From assembly GCF_012396235.1 (NCBI RefSeq), contig NZ_JAAXPA010000001.1, positions 124,001-188,000 on the forward strand: a DNA stretch of 64,000 nt, in the 5' to 3' direction. The notes beneath the pieces are model-generated. The model did no database searches, had not been told where the DNA came from, and saw only the letters and a program-made list of their open reading frames with translations. Positions 18,249 through 26,609 of this stretch are shown in pieces. The position numbers were made by a program, and so were the translations under genes. Each line of letters opens with the position of its first letter. The stretch's first letter is position 1. The DNA comes from Rhodococcus opacus. GTDB lineage: Bacteria; Actinomycetota; Actinomycetes; Mycobacteriales; Mycobacteriaceae.

Positions 18249-19289
18249 TTATCCGCGTCGAGCGGTGGTGTCTCGCACCTGAATCCCGTACGGCAGTATC
18301 TCTTTGCGTGCGGGTCCCTTGTCGCCGGCGAGACGTTGGAGAAGCATGCGTGCGGCGCGTTGGCCCATCAGATCCCGCGGCACGGTCACGGTGCTCAACT
18401 GGAGGGGGCCGGCGCTGGAGAAGCTCATGTCGTCGAACCCGGTCAGGGCCAGGTCTTCCGGCACGCGCTTGCCGATTTCCCGGGAGACGTCGAGAACGCC
18501 GAGCGCGATCATGTCGTTACCGCAGACGATGGCGTCTATCTCGGGGTGTTCGGCGAAGAGTGCTCGGGCGCGCAACGCGCCGGCCGGTCGGGTCAACTCT
18601 CCCCACACGTCGGGTTCGTTGACCGCGCGCAGACCCGCTTTGGCCAGGGCGTCACGGTATCCGTTCATGCGGTTGACCGACACGCTCGAGGTGTCGGGGC
18701 CGCCGAGGATGGCGACCTTGCGCCGGCCGGTGGCGACCACGTGGGAGGCGATTTCGAACGAGGCGGAGTAGTCGTCGATGCCGACCCAGTCGGAGGGTTC
18801 GTCTTCGATCTTGCGGTAGAGCTGCACAACGGGGATGTTCTCGTGGCGGAGCTTGTCGAGGAGAGGTTTGTCGGCGGCGACGAGCGAGGTGAAGATCAGG
18901 CCGCTGCAATTTCGGTCGACTTGCGCGAACGCGACATCCGATTGCCGCGAACCGTCCACGCCGACGTGGGAGACGAACACCTCGTAGCCTTCTTCGGCGG
19001 CGGCGGCGACCACTCCCCCGGCGACCTCGGTGTAGAAGGGATTCGCGATGTCCGCCAGAAGTAGCCCGATTGCTTTCGTGGTGCCCGAGCGCAGTTCCCG
19101 GGCGATCCTGCTGGGTCGAAACCCCATCTCCTCGGCGATGGCGAGGATCCGCTGGCGGCTCTCGTCGCTGACCCCGGGCGCCCCGCTGAGTGCGTAGGAG
19201 ACCGCGGCAGCAGATACCCCCGCCTTGCGGGCGACATCGCTCATCGTCACTCGCCGGGTGCGGCCACCGTTGGACTTACTGTCGGTCAT
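18249..19289 (-). CDS. LacI-family transcriptional regulator
   Basis: This 346-residue protein has an N-terminal HTH at about residues 14-35 (VTMSDVARKAGVSAAAVSYALSGAPGVSDESR) with the hinge 'MGFRPSRIARELR', then a periplasmic-binding-protein-like sensor domain (AIGLLLADIANPFYTEVAGGV). It faces the cupin-dehydrogenase-transporter operon. Palindromes of the form CTTANNCGNNTAAG lie both 10 bases upstream of its own start and in front of the operon. This supports repression of both by a sugar- or acid-like inducer that I cannot identify. Confidence 0.92.
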   Translation of the reverse strand: MTDSKSNGGRTRRVTMSDVARKAGVSAAAVSYALSGAPGVSDESRQRILAIAEEMGFRPSRIARELRSGTTKAIGLLLADIANPFYTEVAGGVVAAAAEEGYEVFVSHVGVDGSRQSDVAFAQVDRNCSGLIFTSLVAADKPLLDKLRHENIPVVQLYRKIEDEPSDWVGIDDYSASFEIASHVVATGRRKVAILGGPDTSSVSVNRMNGYRDALAKAGLRAVNEPDVWGELTRPAGALRARALFAEHPEIDAIVCGNDMIALGVLDVSREIGKRVPEDLALTGFDDMSFSSAGPLQLSTVTVPRDLMGQRAARMLLQRLAGDKGPARKEILPYGIQVRDTTARRG

Positions 19290-19298
19290 GCGCGCCAG

Positions 19299-19312
19299 CT
19301 TACGCGGTTAAG
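19299..19312. promoter_or_regulatory. LacI-type operator, copy 1 (autoregulatory position)
   Basis: CTTACGCGGTTAAG has the centre-CG palindrome typical of LacI-family sites and lies 10 bases upstream of the regulator start. Confidence 0.6.
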
Positions 19313-19363
19313 TGATGCTTTCAGGGGCGGCACGGCGCCGCGTCCTGCACAAACGCCATCGCT

Positions 19364-19450
19364 GATTCGTTTAAGTTGTATGAAACTCCGCCAATGACTC
19401 CTTAATCACTCGGGCGACTACCCAGACTCTAACCATTTAGCCAGTTAAGG
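19364..19450. promoter_or_regulatory. Two weaker LacI-type operator-like sites
   Basis: GATTCGTTTAAG (19364-19375) and TTTAGCCAGTTAAG (from about 19436) keep one half-site (TTAAG) of the operator seen at 19299 and 19511. They are spread between the divergent promoters and could allow looping. Confidence 0.35.
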
Positions 19451-19510
19451 GCACTATTGAAGCACTGAAGCGTCACCACTTGTGCGCTGAAACACAACGA
19501 TGTACGGTCA

Positions 19511-19524
19511 CTTATGCGATTAAG
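19511..19524. promoter_or_regulatory. LacI-type operator, copy 2 (operon-proximal)
   Basis: CTTATGCGATTAAG matches the copy at 19299-19312 in its outer bases and CG centre, and ends 15 bases before the GTG start of the cupin gene, partly next to its ribosome site. Confidence 0.6.
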
Positions 19525-19539
19525 CGAAAGGAGAGCATC

Positions 19540-20076
19540 GTGAGTTCCACTGTTGAGATGAAGAACGAAGAGGCTGTGCCTTACACGGGTCCGAAGCCGT
19601 ACGGGATGAGTGACGATCTGATCGTTCCGGGTGCGCTGGATCTGGACTGTGACGAGCGGCTGTGGGTTCCGCAGTCGCAGGATGTCGAGTTCCGGCCGCT
19701 GGTGTTGTCGGCGAGCCAGGGCTATTTCGTGAACATTCTGCGGGTGCGCCGTTCGGGGATCCTGTCCCGGCACCGGCACGCCGGTGCGGTGCACGCGTTC
19801 ACCCTGCGGGGCCGCTGGCACTACCTCGAGTACGACTGGTGGGCCGAAGAGGGCACCTACGCGTTCGAGCCGCCCGGCGACATCCACACCCTCGAGGTCC
19901 CCGAAGACGTGACCGAGATGGCGACCCTGTTCCACGTGAGCGGCGCGTACATCTACGTCGACGTCGACGGCAACACCGTCGGCATCGAAGATGTGTTCAG
20001 CAAGATCGACAAGGCCCGCGCGCACTACGAGAAGATCGGTCTCGGCGCCGACTACGTCGACCGCTTCATCCGCTGA
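19540..20076 (+). CDS. Cupin dioxygenase-like protein (2,4'-dihydroxyacetophenone dioxygenase family)
   Basis: The protein has 178 residues; the GTG at 19540 is chosen because AAAGGAG lies 7 bases upstream. It has a cupin core with 'SRHRHAGAVHAFTLRGRWHYLEYDW' (His ligands and Glu) and 'YAFEPPGDIHTLEVPE' (third His). It resembles the small Fe(II) cupins that cleave carbon-carbon bonds in acetylacetone or dihydroxyacetophenone. It is the first gene of the LacI-controlled operon and is followed by a nested hairpin before the next gene. Whether it is a dioxygenase or an isomerase is open. Confidence 0.75.
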   Translation: MSSTVEMKNEEAVPYTGPKPYGMSDDLIVPGALDLDCDERLWVPQSQDVEFRPLVLSASQGYFVNILRVRRSGILSRHRHAGAVHAFTLRGRWHYLEYDWWAEEGTYAFEPPGDIHTLEVPEDVTEMATLFHVSGAYIYVDVDGNTVGIEDVFSKIDKARAHYEKIGLGADYVDRFIR

Positions 20077-20081
20077 CACTG

Positions 20082-20149
20082 CGGCGGACACCGCCCGACA
20101 TGGCGCAACCACACCGAGTGCCCTCGGCACTCGGGGGCGGTGTCCGCCG
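20082..20149. terminator. Nested intercistronic hairpin after the cupin gene
   Basis: A 15-base outer stem (20082-20096 with 20135-20149, core GGCGGACACCGCC) encloses a second perfect 9-base stem CCGAGTGCC/GGCACTCGG (20114-20122 with 20126-20134). There is no U tract. It may be an attenuator or an mRNA-processing/stabilising element rather than a full terminator, since the operon continues. Confidence 0.6.
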
Positions 20150-20205
20150 GCGCCCCACCCTCTCATCCCTGAGCCCGGCAGCGGGCGAAAGTTAGCAGGT
20201 TCCCC

Positions 20206-21210
20206 ATGCGAGCTCTGACCAAGAGAAGTGCCACTCCCCACGACGTCCTGGTGCAGGACCTGCCCAAGCCCGAACCGGGCCCGGGACAGGTGCGGGTACG
20301 CACCGAGGCGTGCGGGCTGTGCGGCAGCGACGTGCACGCCTGGCGTCACGACACCGGCTACGAATGGATCCGCCCCCCGGTCGTGCTCGGACACGAGGCG
20401 GTCGGATACGTCGAAGCCCTCGGCGAGGGCGTCGACCCGACCTGGATCGGCAAACGCGTTGTCCCCGTTGCCATCGACGGCTGCGGCGTGTGCGATCTGT
20501 GCGAGCGCGGTTTCCGGCAGATCTGCCCCCGGCGCACCGTCCTCGGATTGTCCTTCGACGGCGCCGCCGCCGAATCGTTCGTCGTCCCCGAGGTCCGCCT
20601 CGTCGAGGTCGACCGGCATCTGCCTGCGTCGACCCTGGCGCTGACCGAACCACTGTCGGTCGCCTGCCGCGCGGTCGCGCACATCGAGAACGCCGCCGAC
20701 GGCCCCACCCGGGTGGTGGTATCCGGGCCCGGACCGATCGGCACGATGGCCGCCCTCGTCCTCGCCCAACGCGGCCACGATGTCGTGCTCTCCGGGGTCG
20801 GCAACGATGAGAACGTGCGATTGCCGCTGGCCCGCGCGCTCGGTCTGCGCACCGTGATCGCCGGCCGGGACGCGCTGCCTTTCATTCCCACCGCCTGGGT
20901 CGACGCCTCCGGTTCGACGGCAGCGCTCGATGCTGCCATCGCCGCGGTCCTGCCCGGCAGCCCCATCTCCGTCGTCGGCCTGTTCGCCCGCACCGGACCG
21001 GTCGACTTCAACGCCGTCACCCGCAAGGAGATTCGTCTACAGGGCAGTTACGGATCAACGAAGGTCGACTACCGGGCCGCTGCCGACGCGATGGCCGCCG
21101 ACCCGACACCGTGGCCCCGGCTGGTGACCGAAATTTCCCTCACTGATGCGGCTTCGGCGCTCGAACGCGCCGCGGCCGGTCACGACATGAAGGTCGTGCT
21201 CGTCCCATGA
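20206..21210 (+). CDS. Zinc-dependent alcohol dehydrogenase family protein
   Basis: This 334-residue medium-chain dehydrogenase has catalytic zinc ligands in ACGLCGSDVHAW and GHEAVGYVE. Structural zinc Cys lie in CGVCDLCERGFRQIC, and there is a nucleotide-binding GPGPIGTMAA motif. Such enzymes oxidise polyols or secondary alcohols; the LacI control suggests a sugar-acid or polyol substrate. It is the second gene of the operon. The stop overlaps an ATG (ATGA), though translation of the transporter more likely begins 42 bases on. Confidence 0.88.
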   Translation: MRALTKRSATPHDVLVQDLPKPEPGPGQVRVRTEACGLCGSDVHAWRHDTGYEWIRPPVVLGHEAVGYVEALGEGVDPTWIGKRVVPVAIDGCGVCDLCERGFRQICPRRTVLGLSFDGAAAESFVVPEVRLVEVDRHLPASTLALTEPLSVACRAVAHIENAADGPTRVVVSGPGPIGTMAALVLAQRGHDVVLSGVGNDENVRLPLARALGLRTVIAGRDALPFIPTAWVDASGSTAALDAAIAAVLPGSPISVVGLFARTGPVDFNAVTRKEIRLQGSYGSTKVDYRAAADAMAADPTPWPRLVTEISLTDAASALERAAAGHDMKVVLVP

Positions 21211-21248
21211 CCACACCGGACCCCACCCCTGTCCCGAAAGGACACGCC

Positions 21249-22610
21249 ATGTCCACACCCGACGTTGCGGCCGAACCCGCAACCCACGCGGCCGGGCGCA
21301 CCTCGATCGTCAAGGTCGCCTTCGCCAGCATGATCGGCACGGCCGTCGAATGGTATGACTTCTTCCTCTACGGCTCGGCCGCCGCGCTGGTCTTCGGGCC
21401 CCTGTTCTTCCCCGACAGCGAACCGGCCACCGCCACCCTGCTGGCGTTCGCCACGTTCGCGGTGGGCTTCTTCGCCCGCCCGCTCGGCGGGATCGTCTTC
21501 GGCCACTACGGCGACAAACTCGGTCGCAAGAAGATGCTGGTCGTCAGCCTGCTCATGATGGGCGCCGCGACCTTCGCCATCGGCCTGCTGCCGACCTTCG
21601 CGAGCATCGGTATGGCCGCACCGCTCCTGTTGATCGGCTGCCGACTGCTGCAGGGCTTCGCCGTCGGCGGCGAATGGGGCGGAGCGGTCCTGATGGCCGC
21701 CGAACACGGTGACAACGACCGCCGCGGATTCTGGACGTCGTGGACCCAGGCCGGCGTACCCCTCGGAAACCTCCTCTCGGCGGTGGTGCTGTGGGTGCTG
21801 GCATTGTTCCAGAGCGACGAAGCCTTCGATTCCTGGGGCTGGCGAATTCCCTTCCTGCTCAGCGCCGTACTGGTCCTGATCGGTCTCTGGATCCGGCTGA
21901 GCATCGAAGAATCCCCGGTCTTCGCCGCCAACAAGAAGGCCCTCGAGAACCACAAGGCCGAGCACGCACCGATCATCGAGGTCCTGCGCAAATACCCCCG
22001 CGAGGTGCTCATCGCGATGGGGCTGCGGTTGGTGGAGAACACCTCGTACTACATCTTCACGGTCGTGGTGATGACCTACATGGTCACCTACCTGGATATG
22101 CCCAAGAGCGCCGCCATCGCGGGTGTGCTGATCGCCTCCGTCGCGCAGTTCTTCCTCACCCCGATCATCGGCGCCCTGTCCGACCGGGTCGGCCGGCGAC
22201 CGCTGTACTTCACCGGCGCACTCGGTGCCGGCATCTGGGGATTCGTCTTCTTCCCCCTCATCGACACCGGCAACCAAACCGTCATCGCGGCGGCGATCTT
22301 CATCGGCCTCATCTTCACCACCCTGATGTACGCGCCGCAGGCGGCGATGTTCTCCGAACTGTTCGGCACCAGCGTCCGCTACAGCGGCGCCTCTCTTGGG
22401 TACCAGCTCGCCTCGGTGTTCGCCGGCGGCCTCGCCCCCGTCATCGCGGTCGCGCTGCTCGGCACCGTCGAGGAAAAGAACACCATCGCCGTCAGCATCT
22501 ACCTCGCCGTCCTCGCCGTGATCACCATCATCGCGGTGATCGCCGCCAAGGAAACCGCCCGCACCTCCCTCGAACACGACCGGGTCCTCGACGAGGCCAC
22601 CCGCAACTGA
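21249..22610 (+). CDS. MFS transporter, metabolite:H+ symporter (MHS) family
   Basis: The protein has 453 residues from the ATG at 21249, preceded by GAAAGGA. The MHS signature is present: 'GTAVEWYDFFLYGSAAALVFGPLFFP' in helix 1 and 'GHYGDKLGRKKMLV' between helices 2 and 3. Also present are 'LLQGFAVGGEWGGAVLMAAE' and a second-half 'GALSDRVGRRPLYF'. Twelve membrane helices are predicted. The family imports organic acids and osmolytes (shikimate, citrate, alpha-ketoglutarate, proline). It probably brings in the substrate of this operon. Confidence 0.92.
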   Translation: MSTPDVAAEPATHAAGRTSIVKVAFASMIGTAVEWYDFFLYGSAAALVFGPLFFPDSEPATATLLAFATFAVGFFARPLGGIVFGHYGDKLGRKKMLVVSLLMMGAATFAIGLLPTFASIGMAAPLLLIGCRLLQGFAVGGEWGGAVLMAAEHGDNDRRGFWTSWTQAGVPLGNLLSAVVLWVLALFQSDEAFDSWGWRIPFLLSAVLVLIGLWIRLSIEESPVFAANKKALENHKAEHAPIIEVLRKYPREVLIAMGLRLVENTSYYIFTVVVMTYMVTYLDMPKSAAIAGVLIASVAQFFLTPIIGALSDRVGRRPLYFTGALGAGIWGFVFFPLIDTGNQTVIAAAIFIGLIFTTLMYAPQAAMFSELFGTSVRYSGASLGYQLASVFAGGLAPVIAVALLGTVEEKNTIAVSIYLAVLAVITIIAVIAAKETARTSLEHDRVLDEATRN

Positions 22611-22618
22611 TGAGCCGC

Positions 22619-22656
22619 CGGGCCGGTGTGCGGCGCTCACCCCGCACACCGGCCCG
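22619..22656. terminator. Intercistronic hairpin after the MHS transporter
   Basis: A perfect 15-base stem (22619-22633 with 22642-22656, CGGGCCGGTGTGCGG) has an 8-base loop. There is no U tract. It is one of several such stems in this block. Confidence 0.6.
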
Positions 22657-22684
22657 GTCACCACCATTCGAAAGAGCCTCCCCC

Positions 22685-23473
22685 ATGAACACACCCGCCC
22701 ACACCACGGTTATGGACCTGTTCCGGCTGGACGGCAACGCCGCCCTCGTAACCGGTGCCTCCCGCGGCCTCGGCCGCGCACTCGCCATCGCACTCGCCGA
22801 GGCGGGAGCCGACATCCTCGCCGTCGACATCGGCGACCTCGACCAGGTCGCCAAGGAGGTGCGCGCCCGGGGCGTTCACTGCGCCACCCGTACCGCCGAC
22901 CTCAGCAACCTGACCCCCGACACCGCGGCCGAGTTGATCTCCTGGGCCAAAGCCGAGTTACGGCCTCCGACGATCCTGGTCAACAACGCGGGCATCATCC
23001 GCCGCGGCCCGGCAATCGAAACCCCTGCAGCGGACTGGTCGGCGGTGCTCGACCTCAACCTCACCACCCCCTTCCTGCTCAGCCAGGCCTTCGCACAGGC
23101 CGCCCTCGACGATAATGCCGCCGCGAGCATCATCAACATCGCCTCGATCAACTCCTTCCAAGGCGGAATGGAGGTCCCGTCCTACGCCGCCTCCAAGCAC
23201 GGCATCCTCGGACTGACCCGAGCGCTCGCGAACGAGTGGGCACCCCAACGCATCCGCGTCAACGCAATCGCCCCCGGCTACATGGAAACCGAATTCACCG
23301 CCGCGCACCGCGAGGACCCCGCCCGGGCGGAGAACATGCTGCGCCGCATCCCCGCCGGCACCTGGGGCCGACCGGAAGATCTTGCAGGCGCAGCCGTCTT
23401 CCTCGCCTCGGCCGCATCCGCCTACGTCACCGGCACCGCCCTGTCCGTCGATGGTGGATGGCTGTCCCGATAA
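22685..23473 (+). CDS. Short-chain dehydrogenase/reductase (SDR)
   Basis: This 262-residue protein has the cofactor motif TGASRGLG (residues 22-29), NNAG, the Ser of 'INIASINSF' and the YAASK active site. The ending 'GTALSVDGGWLSR' is the classical SDR tail. Asp after the second strand (AVDIGD) suggests NAD(H) preference. It is probably a polyol or hydroxy-acid dehydrogenase acting with the upstream zinc dehydrogenase. It lies in the LacI operon directly before a broken CoA-ester lyase gene. Confidence 0.92.
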   Translation: MNTPAHTTVMDLFRLDGNAALVTGASRGLGRALAIALAEAGADILAVDIGDLDQVAKEVRARGVHCATRTADLSNLTPDTAAELISWAKAELRPPTILVNNAGIIRRGPAIETPAADWSAVLDLNLTTPFLLSQAFAQAALDDNAAASIINIASINSFQGGMEVPSYAASKHGILGLTRALANEWAPQRIRVNAIAPGYMETEFTAAHREDPARAENMLRRIPAGTWGRPEDLAGAAVFLASAASAYVTGTALSVDGGWLSR

Positions 23474-23502
23474 CACCGCGACCACCACTCGGAGGAGCCG
23501 CC

Positions 23503-24340
23503 ATGGCATCGACACCGCAGAACCGTACCGACGTCCCCGCCGCCGATGCCCGATCGTGGCTGCTCGTATCCGCAGCACACAGCAGGCACTTCACCGAAAC
23601 ACACACCGGAGCGGCCGACGCCGTCATCTACGACCTCGAAGACGGTGTCGTCCCCTCCGCGAGACCCACGGCACGAGAAGCCCTCCACCTCTGGTTCTCT
23701 CGCGGCGGCACCGGCTGGGTCCGCGTCAACCCGCCGGCACCGAGGACTGGAGCCATGACCTCGACGCACTCGAGGCAACACCCGGGCTCTTGGGCGTGAT
23801 GCTCGCCAAATGCGAGTCGGCAGAGCACGTCACCGAGACCGCCGCCCGATTGCCCGCCCGGACCCCCGTTATGGCACTCGTCGAATCGGCCCTCGGCATC
23901 GAACGCGCCTACGACATCGCCTCCGCACAGCCCACTTCCCGGCTCGCCTTCGGAAGCGGCGATTTCCGCCGCGACACCGGGGCAGCCGATCTCGCGCCTG
24001 CTCTGTCCTATGCCCGGGACGATCGGTGGTGGCGAGCCAGGCAGCGGGTCTGCCCGGCCCCATCGACGGTCCCACCCTCACCTCCGCCGACGACGCGCTC
24101 GCCGATGCCCTGACCGTGACGCGCACGATGGGCATGTCGGGCAAGCTGTGCATGCACCCGGGACAAGCCCCCGTCATCAACCGCGCCCTGAGCCCCACCG
24201 ACACCGACATCGACTGGGCCCGCCAGATCATCGACCAACTCGGCGTCGACGGTGCGCGCATCGAAAATGGCAGTGACCTGCCGAAACTCGGCCGAGCGCG
24301 GACGATCAGCCGCCTCGCCACCGTCTTCGCACCAGCACCA
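23503..24340 (+). pseudogene. HpcH/HpaI-CitE family CoA-ester lyase, two frameshifts
   Basis: The gene has a good start (GGAGGAG before ATG at 23503) and reads RSWLLVSAAHSRHF...DLEDGVVPS, then changes frame near 23741 (TEDWSHDLDALEATPGLLG). It continues through ALVESALGIERAYDIASAQ and FGSGDFRRDTG, then changes frame again near 24015 (VVASQAAGLPGPIDGPTL, MSGKLCMHPGQAPVIN). The C-terminal end runs into a foreign fragment. The intact paralog at 30220-31071 shows the full expected order. Two shifts plus a lost end argue for true decay. Confidence 0.85.
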
Positions 24341-24457
24341 AATGGTCGACGTGGACGTTCTCGGCTTCGACACCGGCGCGGCGCAGCGCATCGACCTGGT
24401 GGTCGGAGTCTGGTCTGCGCTGGAGACCCGTGCGTAGCCGCGATTACCGACACTCAC
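24332..24457 (-). pseudogene. Serine resolvase/invertase N-terminal fragment
   Basis: From GTG at 24457 the sequence reads SVGNRGYARVSSADQTP, the catalytic-Ser start of a resolvase (GYARVS), then after a one-base shift HQVDALRRAGVEAENVHVDH. It stops there against the broken CoA-ester lyase. This marks a past insertion of a mobile element that removed the end of that gene. Confidence 0.6.
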
Positions 24458-24566
24458 TTACCGATGTACCGCCACGGGCGAGGGCACTCGGCAGCCGTTC
24501 GGGAAGTAGGCGTGCTGCGTGCGCGGCAGCCGGGGAGTTCCACGTCAAGCTGCTCGACCGACCGGT

Positions 24567-25664
24567 CTAGGAGGTGACCCGCGAGGTGTTGGTTTCGAGC
24601 TGTCGGCGGATCGCGTCGCCGAGGGTTTGGGTGGTGGCGGTGCCACCGATGTCGGGGGTGAGGGTGTCGCCGCCGACGGCGAGGACGTCCTCGACTGCGG
24701 TCATGACGGCGGCGGCAGCCTCGGTCTCGCCGAGGTGGTCGAGCATCATGCTCGCGCTCCAGATCTGCCCGATCGGGTTGGCGATGCCCTTGCCCGCAAT
24801 GTCGGGGGCCGATCCGTGGACCGGTTCGAACAGGCTCGGGAACGTGCGCTCGGGGTTGATGTTTCCGCTGGGGGCCACGCCGATGGTGCCGGTGCAGGCC
24901 GGGCCGAGGTCGGAGAGGATGTCACCGAAGAGGTTGCTGGCGACGACGACGTCGAACCAGTCCGGGTGCAGAACGAAGTTCGCGGTGAGGATGTCGATGT
25001 GGTACTTGTCCACCGCGACATCGGCGAAGTTCTGGGCCATCGCTTCGACGCGCTGATCCCAGTACGGCATCGTGATGGAGATGCCGTTGCTCTTCGTCGC
25101 GGAGGTGAGGTGTTTCTTGGGCCGGGACTGGGCGAGATCGAAGGCGTACTTCAGGATTCGGTCCACACCGGTTCGCGTCATGACCGTTTCCTGGATGACG
25201 GTTTCGCGGTCGGTGCCCTCGAAGATCTTGCCGCCGATGCTCGAGTACTCGCCCTCGGTGTTCTCCCGCACCACGAAGAAGTCGACGTCACCGGGTTCGC
25301 GGCCCGCCAGCGGGCTGGTGATTCCGCGGAGCAGTTTGACCGGCCGCAGGCTCACGTATTGGTCGAAGTGGCGGCGGAACTGCAGCAGGCTGCCCCACAA
25401 GCTGATGTGGTCGGGGACCACCTCGGGCCAGCCGACGGCGCCGAAGAAGATGGCGTCGAACTGGTTGAGCTGGTCGAACCAGCCGTCGGGCAGCATCGTG
25501 CCGGTCTTGGTGTAGTAGTCGGCGCTGGCGTAGTCGTACTGCTCGTAGTCGAGTCGGAAGTCGAATGCCGACGCCGCGGCCTCGAGGACCCGTAGTCCCT
25601 CCGGGACGACCTCTGTCCCGATCCCGTCGCCGGGGATGACTGCGATCCGATGTGTTGCGCCCAT
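24567..25664 (-). CDS. Tartrate dehydrogenase / D-malate dehydrogenase family (IMDH-like beta-decarboxylating)
   Basis: This 365-residue protein has 'HRIAVIPGDGIGTEVVPEGLRVL', the substrate loop 'SLRPVKLLRG', 'VVRENTEGEYSSIGG', 'SNGISITMPYWDQRV' and 'NLFGDILSDLGPACTGTIGVAPSGNINP'. These fit the TDH/DmlA branch (NAD-dependent oxidation of tartrate, D-malate or isopropylmalate-like acids) better than LeuB. Facing it are tartrate dehydratase-like TarD and DctA genes. The adjacent GntR gene on the same strand probably controls it. Confidence 0.88.
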   Translation of the reverse strand: MGATHRIAVIPGDGIGTEVVPEGLRVLEAAASAFDFRLDYEQYDYASADYYTKTGTMLPDGWFDQLNQFDAIFFGAVGWPEVVPDHISLWGSLLQFRRHFDQYVSLRPVKLLRGITSPLAGREPGDVDFFVVRENTEGEYSSIGGKIFEGTDRETVIQETVMTRTGVDRILKYAFDLAQSRPKKHLTSATKSNGISITMPYWDQRVEAMAQNFADVAVDKYHIDILTANFVLHPDWFDVVVASNLFGDILSDLGPACTGTIGVAPSGNINPERTFPSLFEPVHGSAPDIAGKGIANPIGQIWSASMMLDHLGETEAAAAVMTAVEDVLAVGGDTLTPDIGGTATTQTLGDAIRRQLETNTSRVTS

Positions 25665-25771
25665 GGTGTTGTGACTCCCTTCAGGGTCCAGAAATTCTGG
25701 CGTGCAGCACTTCGGCGCTGCCGCTTGGATAATTCGGGTGTTTGGTTATCGGGGCCGGTGAGGCCGCCCGG

Positions 25772-26473
25772 TCAGGCCGGCTCGCGTGAGGTCGCGCCCT
25801 CGCGTTCCTCGAGGGCGCGGATGGCGCTGGCGGTGAGGCTTTCGGTGATGTGTCGGCGCATCAGCTCGCCGGTGCCGGCCGCATCGCCCGCGACGACCAG
25901 GTCGAACAGCTGGCGGTGTTCGTCGAGGTCGCGGATGCGGGGTTCGTCTCCGGGAGGGAGTTCGAGGCCGACGCGGCGATATCGGTCGGATTTGTCCCAG
26001 ACGTCGTCGAGTAACCGGATCAGCACGTCGTTGTGGGAGGCGACGTAGAGGGCACGGTGGAATTCGCGGTGGGCTTGCAGGCCCTCTTCGCCCCATTGAC
26101 GTGTGACCGGCACCAGTCGGCTCAGGGCGGAGCGCATGAACAGGATGTCCTGATCGGTGCGCCGTGCGGCGGCCAGTTCGGCGGCGGTGGGGTCGAGGGA
26201 GAGGCGGACCTCGAAGAGCTGGCGGGCCTCCTGTGCGCTCATCTGCGCCACTCGCACGTCGCGGTGTGAGTCCATCTCCACGAGCCCTTCGCTGCTCAGG
26301 CGGCGGATCGCCTCCCGCAGCGGGGTGATGCTCATCTTGAGGCTGTCGGCGAGTTCGTACTGCGCCAGGCGTGATCCCGGGGCGAGTTCGCCGCTCAAGA
26401 TCAGCCGACGGAGCTCGCCGTACGCAACGTCGCCCTTGCTCGAATAGACGTTCATGACGTTCGTCGGCTGCAT
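25772..26473 (-). CDS. GntR-family regulator with FCD domain
   Basis: The protein has 233 residues from the ATG at 26473, preceded by GAGGGAGG. The winged-helix N-terminus reads 'AYGELRRLILSGELAPGSRLAQYELADSLKMSITPLREAIRRLSSEGLVEM', followed by an all-helical FCD ligand domain. FCD regulators often sense carboxylic acids through a metal site (Asp, His, His), and His residues suited to this are present (AHREFHRALYVASHNDVL). It is divergent from the TarD-DctA operon, with two palindromes between. Confidence 0.92.
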   Translation of the reverse strand: MQPTNVMNVYSSKGDVAYGELRRLILSGELAPGSRLAQYELADSLKMSITPLREAIRRLSSEGLVEMDSHRDVRVAQMSAQEARQLFEVRLSLDPTAAELAAARRTDQDILFMRSALSRLVPVTRQWGEEGLQAHREFHRALYVASHNDVLIRLLDDVWDKSDRYRRVGLELPPGDEPRIRDLDEHRQLFDLVVAGDAAGTGELMRRHITESLTASAIRALEEREGATSREPA

Positions 26474-26564
26474 GTGCCCTCCCTCACCCAATCCTCGGTC
26501 TGTGCTCCCGGCCACAAATTGGCCCTTGTGTCCGGCGCCACGATCAGTCTAACATCGCTCTTGC

Positions 26565-26592
26565 ATCTTATAAGACTTACAACTTATAAGAC
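26565..26592. promoter_or_regulatory. Tandem GntR operator candidates
   Basis: CTTATAAG at 26567-26574 and again at 26583-26590 lie in context TCTTATAAGA and ACTTATAAGA, with 16 bases between centres. They sit just before the TarD ribosome site and downstream of the divergent GntR gene, as expected for repressor sites of the FadR/FCD class. Confidence 0.6.
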
Positions 26593-26609
26593 CGATACGA
26601 GAGGGAACC

